Below are positions 57,701 to 64,000 of a DNA stretch of 64,000 bases, in pieces. The notes under the pieces are model-generated. The model did not search any database, was not told the origin of the DNA, and saw only the letters and a list, made by a program, of their open reading frames with translations. A program made the position numbers and the translations under genes. Source of the stretch: Owenia fusiformis (taxonomy: Eukaryota > Annelida > Polychaeta > Sabellida > Oweniidae); contig CAIIXF020000012.1 in the NCBI GenBank assembly GCA_903813345.2, positions 34,482,572 through 34,546,571 of the forward strand, in the 5' to 3' direction. Numbering within the stretch: position 1 is the first letter of the stretch; each line of letters opens with the position of its first letter.

Positions 57701-59841
57701 CCGAGCAGAAGATGTACCTACTAGGTATATTAAGGAGGAACACGAACCTGTCACTTTGAATCTAGTAACGGGTTCCGACGGGGATGCACCCGAAGATTTT
57801 AGATATGCACCAGTAAGTATCTGGACAATGTTATGGGTCAATGTAGGATTCAATTTCGTTATCTGTTTTGTAATTCGTAATGTCATGAACAAAAGAGTGG
57901 GGAGGTATTAGTCGCCGTACGCGTCTATCTTTTGTGACCGGCTTTTGGTAGCGAGAGCCTTTAACGAATGTTAGACTTTTCGAATGACTTTGACTTATCA
58001 TCAAGGCAGCCCTTCCCTTCTCCATCTCTATTCCCTTAATGCAACAGAGAGCAGTGCTAATTAGAGTCAGAATGGTGGCTGGCGAGATACAGGGTGGTCA
58101 AAAAAACGGCAACCCTAATTTTTCCTCATATCTTTGTCATTTTTGTAAATTTTGCCCTGATAATTGGCACACATGTACATCATTCAATTTTATACTTGAC
58201 TGTGTTGTTTCGTGAACACTGGACTGATAGTCGCAATGTTACAGCGCTTTAAACAAGGTGCCCCAGTTTTCCAATATCGTGCTGTAGGCAAACCTGCACA
58301 CGTTTTCCAAACCTGTCAATGACATAACTGCATTCCTCAGCAAGTACGGCCTGAATGACACATGTAATCTTTATTTTGAGGTCAAATGTCTTTCTGGTGT
58401 TATTACTCTACACTCTATCTTTGGGGTATCCCCACTGGTAAAGATTAAATGGGGCCAAATCTGGATTATGGGATACCCATTCATTGTCTGTTGTACTGGT
58501 GATAATGTCGTCATTGAAGTGGTCCCAAAGTCATTATTGTGCATCATTTGGTGTATGTGGTATGGTTCTGTCTTGTTGGAACCACTGTTGCTGCCTATCA
58601 ACCCCCTGTGTTCACCTAAAGTCCCTAAGAACTCCATGGGAATCACAAAATAGAGTTTGATGTTGACAGTTATTGCATATCTGTAAGCATCATCAAAGTT
58701 TAAGGACCCTATCTTCTGAGAACACACTAACCTGTGCATCTGTCTGTGTGAAGGTGCCTCTCCACTACTTCATAAAGTGCTTGGCTCCCCAAGAATACAT
58801 AATTGTTAGAGTTTACCAGTGCATCGAGTTGGAAATGTAGTTCATTTGAAAAACAGACCAGCTCAGACAGCCCGAAAGTGGCCATCTGGGGTATGTTGCT
58901 TAAAATGCAGTAATATTGTGACTATCGGTCCGATGGTCATGAAATATAATAGGTTGGTAGGAAATTGAATGATGTACAAATGTGTAAAATATCCGGGAGT
59001 TATTTCTTAGAATGACAAAGATATAAGAAAAACTAGGGTTGCCGTTTTTGTTGACCACCCTGTACTGATATTTTGTTATATTTTATGCCTTGTATCTATG
59101 CTAGCCAGCATTATCATAAAAACGTCAACATATTTTTTGAAAGGAGAAGCAATCTAGTATGGCCGATTCACATGAAACCGCAAAGCACACAGGACGACAC
59201 GCTAGTATGGAGAAAGGACTGACGTTGTGCATTGCGTACGCCACAGCAGTTGGGGGCATAGGGACACTAACTGGACACTCTGCCAACCTTATATTTAAAG
59301 AAAATGCCGATGAGTAATACTTTGATTTCTTATAGTGCAAACTTTACTTCCCCCAAACCGCCATGAGTGACATTACATCTTATTACTTATTGAATTACTT
59401 TTTACGACATGTGCGCAATCCATCGGTTTTTGAATTACTTTTTACGACATGTGCGCAATCCATCGATAATTATTACCCGAATCATATTTTGCTGACACGA
59501 ACTCAGTCAGATCCGGAAATGTAAACGGTCACTATGGAAGTGTAGTTTTACATAACTTTTGTCTCAAAACCTTTACCAAATATCGGCGAATTCCAACCGT
59601 ACAAAGTTTACCAAAGGCCATATTTTTCATATTAAATTCAACATTGCAATCGAACTATTCCCTAACTAGCATCTTTTAGTATACACTACATAAAGACTGC
59701 TCTTTTCAGGCTGTATGAAAAATTTGGAATGGGTGGATCGGGTGTCACATTTGTATCATGGTTAGCATTTGGGTTTCCATGTTCTATTCTTTGCCTCGTC
59801 TTAACCTGGATCTGGATGCAATTTGCATTTCTCGGCTGGAG
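51745..59841 (+). CDS. SLC13-family sodium-coupled carboxylate/sulfate transporter, first six exons
   Basis: Exons inferred: 51745-51861, 55376-55641, 57241-57404, 57709-57812, 59147-59313 and 59710-59841, all with GT-AG ends and matching phases. The protein begins MGELTFGRVCKYLWVIKSTL, followed by VIVLTPLLLLPFLIVGETQ, the usual first helix. Exon 2 reads AIYWLTECIPMGVTALIPVI and IERVNLHRRIALRI. Exon 3 gives LMLGFLSVTWFLAMFMST. Exon 5 gives GGIGTLTGHSANLIF, and exon 6 FLGW. About 316 residues are present, so roughly half of a 570-600 residue transporter; the rest must lie beyond 64000. In exon 3 the conserved sodium-site motif SNTATT is STSGST, with the Asn lost. The family imports dicarboxylates, citrate or sulfate with Na+ across the plasma membrane; which one applies here is unknown. 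Exon 5 could start at 59144 instead. Introns 1 and 4 carry transposons. Confidence 0.88.
51759..52367 (+). repeat. Right arm of a large inverted repeat (SLC13 exon 1 and intron 1)
   Basis: Partner of 49678-50208. The arms are separated by about 1.55 kb. The outer edges share words such as CCACGAGTGCTAATTTATTA and ATGCCAATAACAATGAAATT. Confidence 0.85.
52559..53210. repeat. Tandem direct duplication, unit about 325 bp
   Basis: TAACCCCCCTATCACACAAA at 52559 and TAACCCCCCATCTCATCAAA at 52890 start two near-identical blocks. Both contain CTACGAAAACGT, GGCTGTGGTCGGGAAATA, AGAAGGTCATCATGACCTGA and end CCGGGAAAGTCCATGA. Short ORFs across it are not supported as genes. Confidence 0.85.
53211..53760. 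repeat. CGTTC/CGTCC-rich quasi-periodic sequence
   Basis: Words such as ACGTTC, CGTTCG, AGTTC and ACGTCC recur every 10-12 bases with unrelated letters between. The block ATAGAATGTTGTTGCTACGT near 53699 repeats one at 53219, and both are followed by CCAGTTTTGAAGAACGCAGT. Not coding. Its nature is unknown. Confidence 0.6.
54081..54097 (-). other. Primer-binding site of the TRIM-like element
   Basis: TGGTGTCAGAAGTGGGA, 17 nt, one base after the LTR end. Its complement TCCCACTTCTGACACCA matches a tRNA-Leu 3' end with CCA, as remembered from animal tRNA-Leu genes. Confidence 0.65.
54195..54267 (-). ncRNA. tRNA-like sequence inside the LTR (probably not a functional tRNA gene)
   Basis: 73 nt on the minus strand: GCCTTTA, then AGCTCAGTTGGTAGAGC (D arm and A box), an anticodon-arm region with TTTGGAT, then GGTTCGATTCC (T arm and B box) and GGGGCA. 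Length and boxes fit a tRNA, but the T stem has two mismatches and the acceptor stem pairs poorly. The matching sequence in the other LTR (about 53880-53930) lacks the T arm. An internal polymerase III promoter is possible. Confidence 0.55.
54620..55208. mobile_element. MITE, second copy of the 48205 family
   Basis: Starts CAGTGTCAAATAAATCTCGT and ends GACTTATTCGACACCCTG, with TA on both sides, 589 bp. It shares the interior of the 48205-48811 element almost base for base in places (CCTTTGACCTTTCTTATACC, CTAATCAACGTAACTTTGGA). It sits in SLC13 intron 1, about 170 bp before exon 2. Confidence 0.82.
55642..57240. other. SLC13 intron 2, no gene
   Basis: AT-rich. A repeated word GTCGACCTTxxGGAAGACGTC occurs at about 56058 and 56251. 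Motifs of the CGGTAAATACCGAAT type cluster at 56458-56680. Confidence 0.45.
58090..59062 (-). mobile_element. Tc1/mariner-type element with broken transposase, longer relative of 7088-7648
   Basis: Ends CAGGGTGGTCAAAAAAACGG and GTTTTTGTTGACCACCCTG, flanked by TA; 973 bp. Minus-strand frames give NPDLAPFNLYQWGYPKDRV, then VIQAVLAEECSYVIDRFGKR and VQVCLQHD. These match the SPDLxPxDxxxWGYLKDRV and later blocks of mariner-like transposases. Stops and shifts throughout. It shares AATTGAATGATGTACAAATG-type sequence with the 7-kb copy. Lies in SLC13 intron 4. Confidence 0.82.
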
Positions 59842-59901
59842 GTAATGACAATTTTCGATAGCTTTCACTTCTATTATGTATATAAGTTTATAAGTTAATA
59901 A

Positions 59902-60712
59902 TGCCTGGGTCAATTTGCTACGATCCATCGGCCGGCGCCCGGCCGATTGAGTGTTTTGTTCAAAGGAGCACGTGGGTTATCGCAAACAATTTCAGAAGGT
60001 TATATCTTGGATTATGTCTATTTTCTGACAATGAAAACAAGTTTATCTTTTAGATCAATTCATCATCTCAAAGAAAATGATGCACAGTAAAAATAAATTC
60101 AAACAAACTCGGAGATATTTAACTTGCAATTAACCCATCAACACACTTTTTCAAAGATGTTGACCCCGTTTTCACCAAAAATGCAATCATTTTTTCACAA
60201 TTTTTAATGCATTACTATTCTTTATTTTAATGTATCAAACAGTTCTTGAAAGAAAAACTCTCCATTGGAAAATCTCATGCTATCCATTGGTTCCAGTTCA
60301 TTTTAGTCATCCAAATTGAATATCTTTAAAGTCCCTGGAGCAATCAAATTTTCCTTTTAGGAAATCGAACATGTCTCAAAGCACAATTCAAATTATGCAT
60401 TTAACAATATGATAATAGGTTGCATTTTTGGTGAAAATCAGGTCAACATTTTTGAAAAAGTATGTTGATTGGTCCATTGCCTCTTCAATATCACTTAGGT
60501 CTGATTAAATAAATTATCATTATATATACTTTTCTTGAAGATAATGAATGGATCTAAAAGATACACCCATGTTCAGAAAATATTCATAATCCAAGTTAGA
60601 ATTGTTTAAAATTGTTTGCGATAACCTACGTGCTCCTTTGTATTCAATTTTGAACAAAATAGTCAATCTGCCGGGCGCCGTAGTGAAAATCGGAGCAAAT
60701 GTGACCAAGGCA
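59902..60712. mobile_element. Nested or expanded MITE of the TGCCTAGGTCAC family
   Basis: Outer ends TGCCTGGGTCAATTTGCT and AGCAAATGTGACCAAGGCA. Just inside, a second pair of inverted ends begins AAAGGAGCACGTGGGTTATC (59962) and closes GATAACCTACGTGCTCCTTT (about 60638). Further inside a third pairing occurs, CACCAAAAATGCAA against TTGCATTTTTGGTG. The block ACTTAGGTCTGATTAAATAA recurs at about 63630. Confidence 0.7.
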
Positions 60713-60731
60713 GAAGTTATTGACAGTCTCA

Positions 60732-60949
60732 TGCCTAGGTCACATTTGCTTAGATTCATCGGCTGGCACCTGGCTGATTGAGTGAGATCAAAATTGAAGG
60801 TCAAATATCAAATTTGAGGTCCTGAGAACTTGTACATTATTCCAAAAAAGGTTTGGTTAATTTGAAGCAAGTTGAAATCAGGCTTGAACAAAATACTGCA
60901 ATCGGCCCCGGACGCCGGCCGATGAATCGGAGCAAATGTGACCCAGGCA
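60732..60949. mobile_element. Complete MITE of the TGCCTAGGTCAC family
   Basis: Left end TGCCTAGGTCACATTTGCTT, right end GGAGCAAATGTGACCCAGGCA apart from its first base; 218 bp. GC-rich subterminal blocks are CGGCTGGCACC and GACGCCGGCC. A fragment of another copy follows at 60955-60985. Confidence 0.78.
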
Positions 60950-60986
60950 TAAGCACTGGGTCATATTTGCTCAGATTAATCGGCCT

Positions 60987-61135
60987 GTGCTATTTGCTGA
61001 CGATACAAGACTCCATTACTACAGAGGGATATAGAGGGATATCGAACTTGTTCAAAAATGGACTCAAGATCGGCAACTAAAATTCAATACTATATAATGT
61101 GGTGTACTACATATTTGAAAAAATAACAGATATTT
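60987..61135 (+). mobile_element. Reverse-transcriptase fragment (FADD region)
   Basis: The plus strand reads VLFADDTRLHYYRG, then ELVQKWTQDRQLKFN, then CGVLHI across stops. This is the catalytic FADD box followed by the usual WxxxxxLKFNxxKCxVLHI block of LINE reverse transcriptases. Only about 150 bp remains. Confidence 0.7.
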
Positions 61136-61149
61136 CGACAATAAATAGA

Positions 61150-61430
61150 ACTCCGACCGCATTAGAATATGGAAAGGGGTAGGAAGGTGTAGGAAGCAAA
61201 TAAAAAGATTAAGTAACAACAGAACACCTGTCAGTGATGGACTCACAAGTAGATTTTACAAACATTTTGCAGATGATATAGTCGATCTGATGGTAAAAAT
61301 CTTTAACTACTCGCAAAAACATGAAATATGGCAACTGAACAGAAAAGGAATTATAACATTGATTCAAAAAAGGAATGAACAAGAATAAACTCAAAAACTG
61401 GCGACCTATTTATTTTAATTTTTTTTTATT
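61150..61430 (+). mobile_element. Reverse-transcriptase N-terminal fragment (L1/Tx1-like)
   Basis: The plus strand reads NNRTPVSDGLTSRFYKHFAD, then QLNRKGIITLIQKRNE, and after a shift LKNWRPIYF. The pattern NxTPGxDGLTxEFYK, then GxITLIPK, then LKNWRPI is typical of L1/Tx1-type reverse transcriptases. Because it lies downstream of an FADD fragment, it must come from a different insertion. Confidence 0.7.
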
Positions 61431-61589
61431 TTGACATACGCTTTTTTGACAGCGGCATTAGGAGCGTCGGTGTTTGTAATCTACATATATATTTTATAAG
61501 CACTAAAATGTTTACATAAAATACTTCAATTTTCAAGGGTTAAAAATTGTTGCTAAAAACATCTTCACATATTTGTCAAATATATAAAA

Positions 61590-61970
61590 ATGTCATACCC
61601 CCCATTCTATAAAAACCTTATCACCAAGTAGTGTAATTAACTTATCACGAATGTTCGAAGACAATAAACTGCTACTTAAAATGGGAGAAACATATTTCGC
61701 AACGTTAGAGTATAGTGATTTCAAAATCCTCCAAGTTTTACCTTGGATTCCTTTTCCCAAAGTTTTAAAAAAAGAGCAAATCACGATCTAAAACGTCAAA
61801 GGCCTTAGAATTGTCAATAAAAGCTAAATAGGATTTAGGTTCCTTATCTTTACGAAGGCTACGTGTACATGGTCCTTTCAGGGAAAAGATATGATTTTCT
61901 ATTGAAAACTTCTGGATTACCTTCCTTATGGAGGGGTTTGACAATACTCTGTTGCCAATCACGTAGAATT
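61590..61970 (-). mobile_element. Reverse-transcriptase fragment, same family as the 42.8-46.9 kb LINE
   Basis: The minus strand reads KSYLAFIDNSKAFDVLDRDL, then GIQGKTWRILKSLYSN. It matches FLGFLDIRKAFDVIDRDLLF and GKPWRILKLLYSG of the LINE at 45.95-46.07 kb. It is the third LINE fragment within 1 kb and lies in opposite orientation to the two before it. Confidence 0.78.
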
Positions 61971-62432
61971 ATTTCAAACATTCTGATACAGAAATCACAG
62001 TATTCTGCATCAGTATGTTGCAAACAGGGTCTAATTTAGACGTTAGAAAATCGTTGAAATCATTTTTTAAAAATATAATATATTACCTTGATAATTCCAG
62101 AAGTATCATCGCAGGAAAAAAATGGCATCATGTTCTATCTATGACTAAATCTATCAGAACACTTATTAACAAAATCTTACATTCAGTAAAATTGTTTTAA
62201 ATATTATAGTATATTGTCTTCGTTTACACAACAGTAAAAAGTTTAGTGAAAATTAACTTTGTCTTATAGAAATAAGACAAAATAAAAACTGAAAACATTT
62301 TTTTGCCAAATATTTGTTGCACTTTCGTTTTTCACATTGTCTGGTACTTGGGCTTTCAAAACAATTTTTCTGAAAGGAGAGGACTTATCTCCTCTAAATG
62401 AAATACAAATTGGTAGCAGTATATGGTCCAAT
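61971..62432. other. SLC13 intron continuation, no exon seen
   Basis: AT-rich. No candidate for SLC13 exon 7 was found here or further right. Confidence 0.45.
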
Positions 62433-63065
62433 GTGTTACGCGGTATATGGCATACATTCATGGTTGCGCGGTATTTGTGATACGGGTGAATATGCCATAC
62501 TCATCTGCGGTATATGGCATATTCCGCAGGTGAGTATGCGATATTCCGCAGTGAATATGCGATACATTGATTTCAGTGAATACCCGATACTCAACTGCGG
62601 AATATGTCATACTCACTTGCGGAATATGCCATATACCGCAGGTGAATATGACATATACCGCAGGTGAAAACGTGATACAGAAAGCCTTGATTTGATTGGT
62701 TGCGAGAATCGACTCTAAATGTAAAACTACGCTGTATTACCATTATAGTTAGTGCGTCGAGTACTAATATATGAATCCTGGATTGATTGAGTTAGTTTAT
62801 TACGCGAGATTGGTGACTGATACTTCTGCTAAGTTAATATATTCGATACACAGTTCTGTTGATTCAGTAATCATTACAATAATTAATAACGTTTTACTAT
62901 TTCGTTCAATCGATGCAATTGACAATTGCGTACTTCCGTATCACGTTCTCATTGGTTAGTTTGTATGCCATATACCGCAGGTGAATCTCTCATACACCGC
63001 AAGTGAATATGCCATATTCCTTGCGGAATATGACATATTTTTGTATCGTGTTTACCGCGTAACAC
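62433..63065. mobile_element. Foldback element with internal TATGCCATATACCGCAGGTGA units
   Basis: Ends GTGTTACGCGGTA and TACCGCGTAACAC are exact inverted repeats, flanked by AAT on both sides. Near both ends a unit of about 22 bp, of the form TATGCCATATACCGCAGGTG, recurs in both orientations many times (62500-62665 and 62965-63040). The centre is unrelated AT-rich DNA. Confidence 0.75.
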
Positions 63066-63662
63066 AATGCATTGAAATAATTTTGTACAGAACAAAAAAT
63101 GAATCTGATTACGGATGTGACACATCAGTTCAAATGTTACCGTGATGGAAATAATGTCACAGTTAGTTTAAAAAGGCGCACAAGCTAAACCAAATTTTGA
63201 GTCTCAGCTTTTGTTTCGTTTGTTGTTTGCCATCACAAGTTGAAAAATACATTTATGGTGTGAAAACCTAAAATATTTTGTTTTCTCTATTTTTACAACT
63301 TTTCTACATCTTTTTTAAAATAAAACGAAATGAAGATCCTTTTACCAGAACCCTATGAAGTGTTTGTTATGTGTATGTGCTATGTTCAACTTTAATTTGC
63401 TTGAATAAGAGAGGGACCCATACGATTTCAACATGAGTGTAAATGGAGAATCGTAAGATAGGAGTCCCTTTTATAAGGTCCCTTTTACAGGTTCCAAACC
63501 AAACCTCATCTAAGGTCCGACATTAACCATCGCGTGACACATTGCTTTATTTAATTTTTCAGAAGCTTGTGTGGTTGTTGCCTGAAGACCCCATTTTCAC
63601 CAAAAATGCATTGCTCCTTCAATTCCACTTAGGTCTGATTAACTAAATTATCATTATATATA
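63066..63662. other. SLC13 intron continuation, no exon seen
   Basis: AT-rich. The segment 63588-63662 is a fragment of the inner part of the element at 59902-60712 (CCCATTTTCACCAAAAATGC, ACTTAGGTCTGATTAACTAA). Confidence 0.45.
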
Positions 63663-64000
63663 CAGGGAGGTGGTGTCATCTTATAGACCAATGGATAGGG
63701 AATTTACTGATCTTTAATTTGGTATATCATAAGTTCAAATTTATTATAATGTCTATCAACCAGCGTCCATAATATAAATGACGTCATTTTTATTTCAAAA
63801 CGGGGTTTCCAAAACTTGCAAAAACAAGTTTTATTGTCAACTTTATTTACATAAACAGACGTTCAATATGTCCACCATTTTAATCAATTGTACCCCTCAA
63901 TTTTGGCCTAAACTGGCCAATAGCATCATTGATATGCTGTTAAGACAATGAATTTCACTTCTCATTAATTCAATTCTGTCCTCAAGAGACTGAACAGATG
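63663..64000 (-). mobile_element. Tc1/mariner-type element, runs off the window
   Basis: The end CAGGGAGGTGGTGTCATC follows a TA. The minus strand reads LEDRIELMRSEIHCLN, then after a shift AIGQFRPKLRGTID, a stop, and NGGHIERLFM. The last part matches the C-terminal xxFxxRLxxCIxxxGGHIEHL block of mariner-like transposases. The rest of the element lies beyond the window edge. Confidence 0.7.

Overview
The window is AT-rich eukaryotic DNA from an animal. Coding exons are broken by GT-AG introns, and much of the rest is decayed transposons. The gene families (a duplicated atypical rhodopsin-class receptor, an intronless alpha-1,2-fucosyltransferase, a two-vWA secreted protein, SLC26 and SLC13 anion transporters) together with CR1-like LINEs and Tc1/mariner relics fit a marine invertebrate. 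A lophotrochozoan is most likely, but the phylum cannot be fixed from this sequence alone. No bacterial features, rRNA, CRISPR array or confident free-standing tRNA gene were seen.

Layout. 0-10.5 kb: the 3' end of one 7TM receptor (+), a fucosyltransferase (-), and a second, paralogous receptor (-). The second receptor's extracellular stalk is encoded by a 54-bp tandem repeat. 12.9-18 kb: a long-inverted-repeat DNA transposon carrying a two-exon ORF, then a degenerate retroelement ending in a nuclease-like domain. 19.1-22.5 kb (-): a seven-exon secreted protein with two vWA domains; the inferred splicing gives 1398 nt, exactly 466 codons. 23.3-24.6 kb (-): a low-complexity orphan gene. 26.6-41.3 kb (-): a complete 15-exon SLC26 transporter whose exons sum to 2220 nt (739 aa plus stop); its introns are loaded with MITEs and a Tc1-type element. 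42.8-46.9 kb (+): a dead LINE whose ORF1 combines an SGNH esterase-like domain with two CCHC knuckles. 49.7-59.8 kb (+): the first six exons of an SLC13 transporter, with an inverted, broken copy of its exon 1 upstream and a miniature LTR element carrying a tRNA-like sequence in its first intron. 60-64 kb: nested transposon fragments; the SLC13 gene continues beyond the window.

How the genes relate: the SLC26 and SLC13 genes lie head to head, about 10.5 kb apart between start codons with the LINE between them. Both belong to anion transporter families, but shared regulation is not shown. The other genes have no evident functional link. Splice models were inferred by eye from reading frame, phase and splice consensus, and from remembered family motifs; no database search was run.
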